The translations under genes were made by a program, and so were the position numbers. A stretch of DNA of 64,000 nt from an uncultured Desulfovibrionaceae bacterium (GTDB taxonomy: Bacteria; Desulfobacterota; Desulfovibrionia; Desulfovibrionales; Desulfovibrionaceae). Positions 10,090-18,522 of this stretch are shown here, in pieces; positions within the stretch are counted from its first letter, which is position 1; the number at the start of each line of letters is the position of its first letter. The stretch spans positions 124,001 to 188,000 of the forward strand of contig CASGAP010000009.1 of the NCBI GenBank assembly GCA_949299515.1. The letters are read 5' to 3'. A model generated the notes under the pieces. It saw nothing but the letters and a program-made list of their open reading frames with translations, was not told where the DNA came from and made no database searches.

Positions 10090-10407
10090 CTAGTCTATCA
10101 GTCTTCTGATTTGTCCCGGGTCGGCAATGCGCAGGCCCAGTTCTTTGGCTTTTTCGTTCAGTACGTACGGGGAAAGGAGGCTGTCGCGTTCCACTTCAAG
10201 TTTGGTTATGTGCGCCGTGCCGTTGTCGATTTCTTTCTGCAGTTTAAAAATTTCATAGCCCAAGTCGTTGCGGGCAATGCTTATCCATATGAGAACCACG
10301 CCGGCGGCAAGGCTGAACAGCAGGGAGATAATAAGACAAAGCCCCCATGCCCCTGTATTTTGGGTTTGGGAAAGAAGCGTTTTGGTGTTTTCCTGTTGTT
10401 CTGCCAT
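10090..10407 (-). CDS. ftsL: FtsL-like cell-division protein
   Basis: Small bitopic membrane protein of 105 residues. A short cytoplasmic N terminus precedes one transmembrane helix (GLCLIISLLFSLAAGVVLIW). A periplasmic heptad-like stretch follows (IFKLQKEIDNGTAHITKLEVERDSLL, about 55-80). This architecture and the position between rsmH and ftsI match FtsL, whose coiled coil pairs with FtsB/DivIC-type partners. I chose the ATG at 10407, 7 bp past the rsmH stop, because a GAGGT lies about 11 nt upstream. A longer frame to 10473 would overlap rsmH by 59 bp. Sequence conservation in this family is too weak for certainty. Confidence 0.8.
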   Translation of the reverse strand: MAEQQENTKTLLSQTQNTGAWGLCLIISLLFSLAAGVVLIWISIARNDLGYEIFKLQKEIDNGTAHITKLEVERDSLLSPYVLNEKAKELGLRIADPGQIRRLID

Positions 10408-10414
10408 GCTGTAT

Positions 10415-11422
10415 TTAACCTCGTATTTGGGCAATGCGCAGTTTTGCGCTGCCTGCGCGCGGATTGAACGCACATTCTTCTTTGCTCGGAAGAATGGGCT
10501 TTTTGGTTAAAATATCCGCAATTTTCTTATGATTGCAGACGCATACGGGAATATGCGGCGGACATATGCAGTCCGAAGCCCATTCCTTGAATTTCTGTTT
10601 CACCATTCTGTCTTCCAAAGAATGGAAAGTAATGATTGCAATTATGCCGTTTGGGGCAACGTGATTCGGTATGCTGTCCAAAAATTTGCCAAGCTGGCCG
10701 AGTTCGTCGTTTACATACATACGTATGGCCTGAAACGTGCGCGTTGCCGGGTGGTTTCTTGCCGTGGCGCGCCATTTCGGCGGATAGGCGCAGTAAACGG
10801 TGTCCGCAAGCTCTTTAGTGTTTTCTATGGGTTTTTCCTGGCGTTTGTCGATTATGGCGCGGGCAATGCGGCCGGCCTGCGGATCTTCTCCGAGTTCTTC
10901 GATTACGTGTTTCAGGGTGTTGAAATCCGCTTTGTTGACAAAGCTGTATGCGGTTTCGGAGTGAGGCTTGGCTTCTTTTTTCTGCAGGCAGCTTTTGTCC
11001 ATGCGCATATTGAGTGGGCCTTCCTTATGGTAGCTGAAACCGCGTTCCGCCACGTCAAGCTGCAGGGAACTGACTCCAAGATCCAGCAGGACGCCGTTAA
11101 AAAGGGGATTGCCTATATGCGGCAGAACAGTTTCGAAAGAAGCGTAATCGCTTTCAAAAAGGCGGCACTGTCCGTCAAATTCTTTGAGATTTTCGCGGGC
11201 GCGTGTCAGGGCGTCGGGATCTCTGTCCAGTCCGCAGAGATTTGCTTTAATGCCGAGTTTTTGAAATTCCTGCAAAAGGGTTTTGCTGTGTCCGGCAAGT
11301 CCCAAAGTTCCGTCCAGAAACCACGGGGAGGGACAGGTTTTGTTTTCGCCGCTCATTAAAGCATTGATGACTTCGTGCAGCAGCACAGAGATATGTTTGG
11401 CATTTTGCGCGGTAACTGTCAT
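10415..11422 (-). CDS. rsmH: 16S rRNA (cytosine-1402-N4)-methyltransferase RsmH
   Basis: SAM-dependent methyltransferase (formerly MraW) that modifies C1402 of 16S rRNA in the ribosomal P site. It has 335 residues. The N terminus reads HISVLLHEVINAL, a family hallmark. DGTLGLAGHSKTLL is the SAM-binding glycine loop, and LLDLGVSSLQLD follows. The C terminus has NPRAGSAKLRIAQ, close to the usual family ending. It is the second gene of the dcw operon, 8 bp after mraZ. Confidence 0.97.
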   Translation of the reverse strand: MTVTAQNAKHISVLLHEVINALMSGENKTCPSPWFLDGTLGLAGHSKTLLQEFQKLGIKANLCGLDRDPDALTRARENLKEFDGQCRLFESDYASFETVLPHIGNPLFNGVLLDLGVSSLQLDVAERGFSYHKEGPLNMRMDKSCLQKKEAKPHSETAYSFVNKADFNTLKHVIEELGEDPQAGRIARAIIDKRQEKPIENTKELADTVYCAYPPKWRATARNHPATRTFQAIRMYVNDELGQLGKFLDSIPNHVAPNGIIAIITFHSLEDRMVKQKFKEWASDCICPPHIPVCVCNHKKIADILTKKPILPSKEECAFNPRAGSAKLRIAQIRG

Positions 11423-11430
11423 AGGCGGCT

Positions 11431-11976
11431 CTATAGTGCAAAGTTTATTCCGCTGTCGCTCAGTTCATCGCTGACCGCGTTGAAGTTTATTTCTTCCATG
11501 CTTTGTTTGAGCAGGACGGGGTTCCATATTTCAAAGCGGTTGGTAAGGCCTAATATGGCAATTTCTTTGTCTAAGCGGGCGTATTCGCGATGTTCCTGCG
11601 AAAGGCGTATTCTTCCCTGTGCGTCCAGCGTCTGTTCTTCGGCGCCGCCGATGAAAAGCCTGCGGAATGCGCGCACGTTGGAAGAGGGGTTCGTGATTTT
11701 GGTAAATTGTTCTTCCAGTTTCAGCCAATCCGGCCAGGGATAGGCCACAAGGCAGCTGTCGTAGGTGGTAATGACAACTTTAATTTCAGCTTTTTCGAGA
11801 AGTTGGGCAGTCTGAAGCGGATTTTCTTCGTCTGCGGGAGCAGCGGGATTTTGTGGAAGCAGGAGGCCGTTTTCGCTTTTTTGCATACGCAGGAAGAGAC
11901 TTTCCCTGTATTCGGGGGAAAGCATGAAACGGCCTTTCGGGTCAAGGCTGCGTTGTGTTCTTCCTCTGAAATTCAT
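11431..11976 (-). CDS. mraZ: Transcriptional regulator MraZ
   Basis: DNA-binding regulator at the head of the dcw operon; MraZ rings bind tandem repeats in their own promoter. I chose the ATG at 11976 (MNFRGRTQRSLDPKGRFML), giving 181 residues with two SpoVT/AbrB-like halves. Their signatures are DPKGRFMLSPEYRE near the N terminus and DAQGRIRLSQEHREYA in the second half. A longer frame to 12051 would translate the upstream operator repeats as protein, so it is unlikely. The product is somewhat longer than the 140-160 residues common in the family, because of a loop rich in Pro/Ala/Asn between the halves. Confidence 0.93.
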   Translation of the reverse strand: MNFRGRTQRSLDPKGRFMLSPEYRESLFLRMQKSENGLLLPQNPAAPADEENPLQTAQLLEKAEIKVVITTYDSCLVAYPWPDWLKLEEQFTKITNPSSNVRAFRRLFIGGAEEQTLDAQGRIRLSQEHREYARLDKEIAILGLTNRFEIWNPVLLKQSMEEINFNAVSDELSDSGINFAL

Positions 11977-11980
11977 TTTA

Positions 11981-12010
11981 ACCCACTTCTTACCACTTTT
12001 CTCCACTTTT
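11981..12010 (-). promoter_or_regulatory. MraZ-box array: three tandem 10-bp repeats
   Basis: Read on the minus strand, three direct repeats with exact 10-bp period (AAAGTGGAGA, AAAGTGGTAA, GAAGTGGGTT) end 5 bp before the mraZ ATG. MraZ is known to bind tandem G-rich repeats with about 10-bp period upstream of mraZ. The AAAGTGK-N3 form described in mycoplasmas is close to this one. A perfect TTGACA lies about 18 bp upstream of the first repeat (12030-12035). A -10 element at 17 bp (AAAAGT) would be poor and would fall on the first box. The array probably serves as the autoregulatory operator and overlaps the ribosome-binding region. Confidence 0.75.
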
Positions 12011-12159
12011 TCACTAATTTCTTTTTTTGTCAAGGCATAAAAATTTTTCATATCTTGCTATAATTACATAATAAATTATTATCAGTAATGGTTACTGCCT
12101 AAAATTTCTATTATTATCCGATAATTAGCTTTGTTTACTCGACAAAGAAAATAAAATTT

Positions 12160-12189
12160 GGCATATTGAAAGGAAGCAAAGGAGTATGT
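12160..12189 (+). promoter_or_regulatory. Ribosome-binding site setting the pyk start
   Basis: AAGGAG lies 5 nt before the ATG at 12190 and decides that start over an in-frame codon at 12166. A weak possible promoter (TCGACA, 17-bp spacer, CATATT) lies just upstream at about 12140-12168 and would leave a very short leader. I am not confident of that promoter. Confidence 0.45.
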
Positions 12190-13602
12190 ATGCGTACAAA
12201 AATCATCGCGACCATCGGCCCTAATTCCGCCAAAGAAGAAACCATACTTGCTTTGGCCCATGCCGGAGTGAACATTTTCCGTCTGAATTTTTCCCACGGC
12301 AACAGAGAATTTTTTTATGCAGTGATAACCGCAATCAGAAATGTGCAGAAAAAACTGGGAGTTCCGCTGACAATACTGCAGGATTTGTCCGGCCCGAAAA
12401 TCCGTATCGGTGTTTTGGAAAAGGAATGCTATCAGGTGCAGTTCGGTGATGTGCTGTTTTTGGGCACGCAGAAATATTCCGACGAATATCCTTTTATTCC
12501 GTTTGATTATGAAGAACTGCTCAAAGATTTGAAGATAGGCGACACGCTGGTTTTGGCGGACGGTTCCCTGCAGTTTTCCGTTAAAGAATGTCTTGAACAC
12601 GGCGTGCTGATCGAGTCCGAGAGCTACGGCATAGTCACTTCCAGAAAGGGGCTGGCCATACCGCACAAAGCCATCAATCTGCCTGCACTGACGGAAAAAG
12701 ATCTGCGCGATCTTGCGGTGGGCATTGAACTTGGCGTTGATGCCGTGGCGCTTTCTTTTGTGCAGACTCCGGACGATATAATTCTGCTGCGGCTGAAAAT
12801 GAAGGAGCTCGGAGCGGAGCTGCCTATCGTTTCCAAGCTGGAACGGCAGCTGGCTCTTGACAATCTTGACAGAATTATCGAGGAAAGCGATATGATAATG
12901 GTGGCAAGGGGCGATCTTGGCGTGGAATGTTCGCTGCCGCTTCTTCCCTCTATTCAGAAGCGCATTATTAAAGCCTGCAACCAGGCTGCCAAGCCTGTAA
13001 TAGTCGCAACGCAGATGCTGCTTTCCATGGTCAATTCCAACCGGCCGACCCGTGCCGAAGTAACCGACGTGGCCAATGCCGTGCTGGACGGAGCGGACTG
13101 CGTTATGCTTTCGGAAGAAACCGCCATGGGCGAATATCCCGTGGAAACCGTGCGCTATATGCGCCAGATAACTGCAGAAGCCGAGGAATATTTCCTTGCA
13201 AATAAAGTTTTAAAAACGCCAGAATACAGTTGCGGTTTGCCGGAATTTTTGGCATACTCTGCCTGCCTGCTGGCAGAAAAAGCAAATGCTTACGCTTTGG
13301 TCGTACATTCCCGTTCCGGAAAAAGTGCGCTGTATCTCTCCTCCTGCAGACCCAAGCACAGCATTTATGCTTTGACGCTTTCTAAAAATGTTCTGCATAA
13401 AATGAATTTTGCATGGGGCATAACGCCGTTTTTTGTAAAAAATTCCGAAGAAGCCAGCCATCTGATTAGGGTTCAGGAATTTGTGGACGGATATACGGAA
13501 ATTCCGCACGGAGCGAAAATTGTGTTTACTGTCGGGGATCAGCCGTATCATCTGCAGGCGCAAGGTACGAATTTAGTAAAAATTTATACGAAACAGGCAT
13601 AG
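12190..13602 (+). CDS. pyk: Pyruvate kinase
   Basis: Converts phosphoenolpyruvate and ADP to pyruvate and ATP in lower glycolysis. It has 470 residues from the ATG with the good Shine-Dalgarno. Family motifs in order are TKIIATIGPNS, RLNFSHGN, DLSGPKIRIG, the substrate-binding VARGDLGVECS, VATQMLLSM and PTRAEVTDVANAVLDGADCVML. A C-terminal allosteric-type domain is present, without an extra PEP-utiliser domain. The QML-Leu-SM variant replaces the common QML-Glu-SM. The gene is divergent from the dcw operon and is followed 3 bp later by an HD-domain gene, so the two are almost certainly co-transcribed. Confidence 0.96.
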   Translation: MRTKIIATIGPNSAKEETILALAHAGVNIFRLNFSHGNREFFYAVITAIRNVQKKLGVPLTILQDLSGPKIRIGVLEKECYQVQFGDVLFLGTQKYSDEYPFIPFDYEELLKDLKIGDTLVLADGSLQFSVKECLEHGVLIESESYGIVTSRKGLAIPHKAINLPALTEKDLRDLAVGIELGVDAVALSFVQTPDDIILLRLKMKELGAELPIVSKLERQLALDNLDRIIEESDMIMVARGDLGVECSLPLLPSIQKRIIKACNQAAKPVIVATQMLLSMVNSNRPTRAEVTDVANAVLDGADCVMLSEETAMGEYPVETVRYMRQITAEAEEYFLANKVLKTPEYSCGLPEFLAYSACLLAEKANAYALVVHSRSGKSALYLSSCRPKHSIYALTLSKNVLHKMNFAWGITPFFVKNSEEASHLIRVQEFVDGYTEIPHGAKIVFTVGDQPYHLQAQGTNLVKIYTKQA

Positions 13603-13605
13603 GAA

Positions 13606-14601
13606 ATGAGCAAAAAAAGCAAAGAATCTATCAGCGAAGAATATTATCCGATAAGCATGGAAATTCTGCAGAGTTTTCCGAAATATCGGCCAAAGGTGGA
13701 TTTGTTTATTTTTCAGGAAGATATTTCGCAGCTGTATCCTGTTGCCAAGAAAGATGTCCGTCTTACCAACGAACAGCTGGAAGAAATTCACGAAGCCTGC
13801 AAAGCGGGGATTTTGTTCGTTTCCCGAAGCGATCAGCATATCTATGTGGATTTGATTGCAAAACAGGCGGAATTGGTGCTTTTTAATTCCAATCTGCTCG
13901 AAGCGGAAATTGTGCAGATTTTATTTCAGGCTCTGCAGATGCGCCTTGAAAATCTTATCGAGCAGCCGCTGCCTGTTTATTATGAGCCGCTGTATAAAGA
14001 CGTTATGGTGTTTACGGAATATATTTGGAAAGATCCCAAGCGGCTGGATGCGTTTGTTCCGAAAATCGAAAAAAATGAATTTAAAATCGCTTCCCACAGC
14101 ATAACAACTCTGATAATCGGCTGCTGGCTGTATCTGAAAACGCAGAAGCCCGACAACAGAAAAACTTTTGACAGGCTTGCTCTCGGATTGGTGCTGCACA
14201 ATATCGGGCTCAGCAAAGTGCCTGCCCATATCGTGTACAAAACAAGCGCGCTGAATAAGGAAGAAACGGAAAAATATCAGGCTCATGTGCGCCAGAGTGC
14301 GATTTTGATAAATAAATTCGGCATCAGCCATGCGGGAATTATTCAGGCTGTCGTGGAACATCACGAACGCATGGACGGTACCGGTTATCCGCTGCGCCTG
14401 ACTGTGGACAAAATTTCCGATAACGGCTGCATTTCCATTGTTGCCAATGCCTTTGCGGACATGATAGTGCCGCGTCACGGCGTGCCGCGCGTTACAACGC
14501 TGGAAGCGGCAAGGCGTTTGGTGAAAGACAGTTCTTTGCCCGTCAATTTGACCGGGGTGCTGCTCAAAGGGTATGCCGACAGACATTTTCCCGATGCATA
14601 A
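13606..14601 (+). CDS. HD-GYP-like protein with altered metal-binding residues
   Basis: 331 residues. An N-terminal region of about 130 residues with no recognised domain precedes an HD-GYP-like domain. HD-GYP proteins are metal-dependent cyclic-di-GMP phosphodiesterases. Here the first His (164), the EHHERMDGTGYP block (251-262) and a His at about 227 are kept. The defining HD doublet, however, is HN (198-199), the following Lys is Leu, and the later conserved Asp is Asn (281). The protein may therefore bind a ligand without hydrolysing it, or have lost function. It starts 3 bp after pyk, and a terminator follows directly. Confidence 0.85.
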   Translation: MSKKSKESISEEYYPISMEILQSFPKYRPKVDLFIFQEDISQLYPVAKKDVRLTNEQLEEIHEACKAGILFVSRSDQHIYVDLIAKQAELVLFNSNLLEAEIVQILFQALQMRLENLIEQPLPVYYEPLYKDVMVFTEYIWKDPKRLDAFVPKIEKNEFKIASHSITTLIIGCWLYLKTQKPDNRKTFDRLALGLVLHNIGLSKVPAHIVYKTSALNKEETEKYQAHVRQSAILINKFGISHAGIIQAVVEHHERMDGTGYPLRLTVDKISDNGCISIVANAFADMIVPRHGVPRVTTLEAARRLVKDSSLPVNLTGVLLKGYADRHFPDA

Positions 14602-14624
14602 AAAAGCTCGCAAGAGCTTTTTTT
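14602..14624 (+). terminator. Rho-independent terminator, probably bidirectional
   Basis: AAAAGCTC, a GCAA tetraloop and GAGCTTTT are followed by further T residues, directly after the stop of the HD-GYP-like gene. The opposite strand also ends in a T run, so it can terminate the convergent aat transcript as well. Confidence 0.85.
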
Positions 14625-14692
14625 GTGCCTGAATTCAGGTTTCTTGTTCAGTAGAAAATAATGCGCAAAGCCTGGGTGCTTGGAGTGCTGCT

Positions 14693-15418
14693 TCAGGGGA
14701 TATTTTGCTCTCGGCTGTTCTGCAGATATGCCAAAAATTCGTTTCTGGGGATATGGCGTGCGCCCATGCGAATAAAATGCGGGCTTTCCGTTTGGCAGTC
14801 TATGAGTTTGTGTCCGGCATTTTTGAGTTTCTGCACGAGGTAGGCAAGAGCCGCGCGCGAGGCTTCGGGCATGAGGCTGAACATGGATTCTCCGCAGAAA
14901 ATGCACGGGGTAAGGACGCCGTACAGGCCGCCGGCAAGAAAATATTCTGCGCCGTTTTGGACAGTGCGTACAAGGTTTGTTTCGTCTTGCGGTTTTTCGC
15001 GGTGCCAGACTTCAATGCTGTGACAGATGTGCATGGTGTGCAGGGCACAGTATGCTTTCTGCATTTCCCGTGTAATCCATGTGGCGGCGTCCTGCTGGGT
15101 TTTGCGCGGAACGGCAGCACAAAGCCGGATCACTTCGGGAAAACAGCGGTTTTCGGTGATCAGAAAATTGCTTTTTTGTATGGCTTTCTGCTGTTTTCTG
15201 TTCAAACGGAACTCGTCCAAAAAAAGTACAAAACGGGGATTGGGCGACCACCACAAAATAGGATCGCCTTGGCCGTACCACGGAAAAATTCCGTTGGCAT
15301 AGGCAAGCATGAGGCGTTCTGGCGAAAGATCGCCGCCAATGGCAAGAAGTCCTTCGCTGTCGGCGTATTCGTGGGAGGGGAACCAAAGTTCGCTGTCTAA
15401 TCGGATATAGCGGTGCAT
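14693..15418 (-). CDS. aat: Leucyl/phenylalanyl-tRNA--protein transferase
   Basis: Adds Leu or Phe from aminoacyl-tRNA to N-terminal Lys/Arg, creating primary N-degrons for ClpS/ClpAP. It has 241 residues. FPWYGQGDPILWWSPNPR near the N terminus, then HSIEVWH, AGGLYGV, GESMFS and LIDCQTESPHFIRMGARHIPR, are classic Aat blocks. About ten extra residues lie between the EVW and GGLYG blocks. The upstream neighbours clpA and clpS make a complete N-degron branch. No clear Shine-Dalgarno precedes the ATG at 15418, and a terminator hairpin sits between it and clpA. Confidence 0.95.
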   Translation of the reverse strand: MHRYIRLDSELWFPSHEYADSEGLLAIGGDLSPERLMLAYANGIFPWYGQGDPILWWSPNPRFVLFLDEFRLNRKQQKAIQKSNFLITENRCFPEVIRLCAAVPRKTQQDAATWITREMQKAYCALHTMHICHSIEVWHREKPQDETNLVRTVQNGAEYFLAGGLYGVLTPCIFCGESMFSLMPEASRAALAYLVQKLKNAGHKLIDCQTESPHFIRMGARHIPRNEFLAYLQNSREQNIP

Positions 15419-15431
15419 GGCATGGCTGAAG

Positions 15432-15457
15432 AAAAAAAGGAGGCGAACCTCCTTTTA
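15432..15457 (-). terminator. Rho-independent terminator of clpA
   Basis: On the minus strand, AAAAGGAGG, loop TTCG, CCTCCTTTT and a T run begin exactly at the clpA stop codon. It lies only 14 bp before the aat start, so aat would be expressed by readthrough or from a promoter inside clpA. Confidence 0.85.
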
Positions 15458-17836
15458 TTCTTGTATTTGATGTTCCAAAACTTTTTCTTTTTTGGGTTTG
15501 GCGGTTTTTTCAAAAATAAATTCCAGGTGCAGGGCCTCGGGAGTGGGAGCAATGACTTTTACGGTACCGCCTTTTGCCAGTTTGCCGAAAAGCACTTCCC
15601 TTGCCAGCACGTCTTCCACTTCCGTGCGGATCAGGCGCTGCAGGGGACGGGCGCCCAGTTTGCTGTCGTAGCCTTTGCGCGCCAGCCAGTCACGGGCGGA
15701 AGATGTCAGTTCAAAGAATACGTGCCTGTCATAAAGGCCGTTTTTAAGATTAAGCAGAACTTTGTCCACAATGGGGTGCATTTGTTCCGTGCCCAGGCTG
15801 TTAAAGCCTATCATGGCGTCCAGTCTGTTGCGAAATTCCGGACTGAACGTATTTTCCACAGCCTTTATGCTTTTGCCGCTGGCCTGCTTGTTGTCTTTGT
15901 CCACAAAGCCGAGGCTGCGGGTCTGCATTTCGCCGGCGCCGGCATTGGTGGTCATGATCAGAATAATATGGCGGAAATCTGCTTTATGGCCGTTATTGTC
16001 GGTAAGGGTCGCATAATCCATTACCTGCAGAAGGATATTGTAAATATCGGGGTGGGCTTTTTCGATTTCGTCCAGCAGCAGTACGGCATGGGGATTTTTG
16101 CGCACGGCGTCGGTAAGCAGGCCGCCCTGTTCAAAGCCCACATATCCCGGAGGGGAGCCGATAAGCCTTGCCACGGCGTGTTTTTCCATATATTCGCTCA
16201 TGTCGAAACGCAGGAAAGGAATATGCAGCAGCTGTGCTATGGTTTTTGCCAGTTCGGTTTTGCCTACGCCTGTGGGACCGTGGAACAGAAAGCTTGCCTG
16301 CGGTCTGTTTTCGCCGCCAAGGCCTGCCCGTGCGCGCCATATGGCGTTGGTTACGGTTTCTATGGCTTCGTCCTGGCCGAAAATACGGGCAAGCAGGTCG
16401 GTTTTCAAATTCCGCAGCGTATTTTTTTCATCCGTGCTGATTTGGGAAACAGGGATGTTTTTCATGCGGGCTATGGTTTCTTCCACGTGTTTTACGGTAA
16501 TGGGCAGGGCGCGTTTTCTTCCGTTTTCTTCATGACCTTTTGTTTTGTAAAAGCCGAGTTTTACGGACGCCGCAACTTCGTCGAGAATGTCAATGGCTTT
16601 GTCGGGCAGCAGTCTGTCCTGCATATATTTTATTGACAGGTCCACAGCAGCTTCCAGTACGCCTTTGCCGTATTTGACATGGTGGAATTTTTCGTAATAT
16701 TTTTGCAGTCCGCGCAAAATTGCCAGGCAGTCGTCACGGCTCGGTTCTTTTATGTCAATTACCTGAAAACGGCGGGACAGGGCTCTGTCTTTTTCAAAAT
16801 GGTTTCTGTATTCTTCGTAGGTTGTGGAGCCTATGCAGCGCAGATCGCCGCTTGCAAGAATGGGTTTGAGCAGGTTGGAAGCGTCCATGGAACCGCCGCT
16901 GGTGGCGCCAGCACCCACAAGGGTATGGATTTCGTCAATAACCAAAATGGAATTGGGCACTTCCTGCAGTTCTTTAACTACCTGTTTGAGGCGGTTTTCA
17001 AAGTCGCCGCGGTACTTTGCGCCGGCAAGCAGGGCGCCGAGGTCAAGGGCAAAAACCCGGCAGTTCTGAAACTCTTTGGGGACGCTGCCCTTTGCGATGG
17101 CCAGGGCGACGCCTTCGGCAACGGCAGTTTTGCCCGTTCCCGGTTCGCCGAGAAAAAGCGGATTGTTTTTCTTGCGGCGGGAGAGCACTTCCAGCGTGCG
17201 CTGTATTTCGTTTTCCCTGCCTATAAGCGGGTCGATTTTCCCTTTTTGGGCTTTGGCGATAAGGTCTGTCGCAAACTGTTCCAGAGCGGATTGTTTTTCT
17301 TCTTTGGCTTCGCCGCTTCCTTTCTGCAGGGAATTTTTATATTGCTGCAAATCTTCGGGATTTGCCATGTCGTTGATGTCGCTGATGATGATATTTTCAA
17401 TGGTCGGGGTGCCTGCCGGTTTTTCGCGGCTGACTATATCCTCCACCACTTCAAGAATAAGCCCTTGTTTTTTCAAAAAATACAGAGCCCAGCAGTCCTG
17501 TTCGGAAAAAAGATGCACGAGAAAATTGCCGATCTCTGCCTGACGGTTGGTTTTTGCCTGTTCGCGCAGGCAGCGTTCCAAAACGCGGGTTACGGCAGGG
17601 GTCTGCATAATTTCGCCTTTTTCTTCCGGTGAAACTATGCTCATGTTTTCTTCCAGATATTGTTCGAGACTGCGGCGCAGTTCGTGAATGTCGATATTGC
17701 AGGCTGCCAGTATCCTTTGCCCTGTTTTTTCAAAGGTAATGGCAAGCAGAATATGCTCGAGCGTCATGAATTCATGGCGTTTATTGCGTATTTGCAGGAC
17801 GGCCAGGGCCAGCGCCTGCATAAGTGATCTTCCCAT
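15455..17836 (-). CDS. clpA: ATP-dependent Clp protease ATP-binding subunit ClpA
   Basis: AAA+ unfoldase that feeds N-degron substrates into ClpP. I chose the ATG at 17836 because AAGGA lies 6 nt upstream; the product is 793 residues. It has an N-terminal Clp-N repeat domain that docks ClpS, then two AAA modules. Their Walker A motifs are GEPGTGKTA and [13 protein letters not shown]. Walker B is LVIDEIHTL in the first module and [10 protein letters not shown] in the second. No ClpB-type middle coiled coil is seen. The ClpP-docking loop reads [10 protein letters not shown], where E. coli has IGL. It is encoded 61 bp after clpS. Confidence 0.96.
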   Translation of the reverse strand: MGRSLMQALALAVLQIRNKRHEFMTLEHILLAITFEKTGQRILAACNIDIHELRRSLEQYLEENMSIVSPEEKGEIMQTPAVTRVLERCLREQAKTNRQAEIGNFLVHLFSEQDCWALYFLKKQGLILEVVEDIVSREKPAGTPTIENIIISDINDMANPEDLQQYKNSLQKGSGEAKEEKQSALEQFATDLIAKAQKGKIDPLIGRENEIQRTLEVLSRRKKNNPLFLGEPGTGKTAVAEGVALAIAKGSVPKEFQNCRVFALDLGALLAGAKYRGDFENRLKQVVKELQEVPNSILVIDEIHTLVGAGATSGGSMDASNLLKPILASGDLRCIGSTTYEEYRNHFEKDRALSRRFQVIDIKEPSRDDCLAILRGLQKYYEKFHHVKYGKGVLEAAVDLSIKYMQDRLLPDKAIDILDEVAASVKLGFYKTKGHEENGRKRALPITVKHVEETIARMKNIPVSQISTDEKNTLRNLKTDLLARIFGQDEAIETVTNAIWRARAGLGGENRPQASFLFHGPTGVGKTELAKTIAQLLHIPFLRFDMSEYMEKHAVARLIGSPPGYVGFEQGGLLTDAVRKNPHAVLLLDEIEKAHPDIYNILLQVMDYATLTDNNGHKADFRHIILIMTTNAGAGEMQTRSLGFVDKDNKQASGKSIKAVENTFSPEFRNRLDAMIGFNSLGTEQMHPIVDKVLLNLKNGLYDRHVFFELTSSARDWLARKGYDSKLGARPLQRLIRTEVEDVLAREVLFGKLAKGGTVKVIAPTPEALHLEFIFEKTAKPKKEKVLEHQIQE

Positions 17837-17897
17837 AGTGTTTCCTTGTATGAATACGGCGGAGGGAACTCCGTCTGTCTGTGTTTTGTCGTTTTGT

Positions 17898-18209
17898 TCA
17901 GTCCGCTTCTTCCATGGTGCATAAAAGCGGAAAATGGGCATTTTTGGCCAGATGCAGTGTTTTGTATATGCGGAATTCCGCTATTTCGCGCGGGTAAATG
18001 CCGCAGATTCCTTTGCCTTGGGTATGGATTTTCATCATGATTTCAGAGGCGTCTTCAACGCTTTTATGAAAGACATCGACAAGAACCTGCACCACAAAAT
18101 CCATGGTGGTAACGTCATCGTTATGCATTATGACTTTATACAGCTTGGGTTCGCGGATATCCTGTGCATTTTCAAGCAAAGGCTGGTTGTCTGCTGGATT
18201 GTTGCTCAT
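17898..18209 (-). CDS. clpS: ATP-dependent Clp protease adaptor ClpS
   Basis: Adaptor that recognises bulky hydrophobic N-terminal residues and delivers them to ClpA. It has 103 residues, normal size. YKVIMHNDDVTTMDFVVQVL contains the Asp-Asp and Thr-Thr-Met residues that build the N-degron pocket. HTQGKGICGIYPREIAE contains the conserved pocket histidine. The flexible N-terminal extension has the usual length. It is the first gene of the clpS-clpA-aat group, with AGGTG just upstream of its start. Confidence 0.96.
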   Translation of the reverse strand: MSNNPADNQPLLENAQDIREPKLYKVIMHNDDVTTMDFVVQVLVDVFHKSVEDASEIMMKIHTQGKGICGIYPREIAEFRIYKTLHLAKNAHFPLLCTMEEAD

Positions 18210-18263
18210 AGTTACACCTCATTTTACAAATAAGCACGGCCGTAAAATTTGCAAGCGCTTTTC

Positions 18264-18294
18264 AAAAAAAAAGAGCTTTTTACAGCTCTTTTTT
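18264..18294 (-). terminator. Rho-independent terminator downstream of prfA / Cys-rich gene
   Basis: On the minus strand, AAAAGAGCT, a six-base loop and AGCTCTTTT are followed by a long T run, right after the stop of the Cys-rich small gene. It separates the prfA transcript from clpS. Confidence 0.85.
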
Positions 18295-18502
18295 ATTTTT
18301 CTTTTTTTGCCAGTATAAGTTCTGCAAAATCTTCGAAAGAATAGCCCGTTCTTTGTTCTGCAGTTTCAAGCAGATTGAAAAAGCAGCTGGGGATTTCTTT
18401 TCTGCGCAGATTTTTTTGTATGCAGGGGCTGCAGCCCTCATTGTGATTGCACGGATTATAGGGACAGCCGCGGCTTTGGCAGGTACAGAAATGTTCGCTC
18501 AT
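18293..18502 (-). CDS. Small cysteine-rich protein, DUF6485-like
   Basis: 69 residues with seven cysteines at positions 6, 8, 13, 18, 24, 27 and 40. The pattern CTC-x4-C-x4-C-x5-C-x2-C suggests a bound metal, zinc or an iron-sulfur cluster. The layout resembles uncharacterised DUF6485-type proteins; that family assignment is from memory and tentative. The remaining C-terminal half is a short amphipathic helix. It follows prfA by 20 bp and ends at a terminator, so it is the last gene of that operon. No function is known to me. Confidence 0.75.
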   Translation of the reverse strand: MSEHFCTCQSRGCPYNPCNHNEGCSPCIQKNLRRKEIPSCFFNLLETAEQRTGYSFEDFAELILAKKEK

Positions 18503-18522
18503 GGGTTTTGCCGGGATTGGAT

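Noticed and set aside
12052..12189. CRISPR-like or phage operator repeats in the mraZ-pyk gap
   Set aside because: Only short AT-rich partial palindromes are present; the only regular repeats are the three MraZ boxes.
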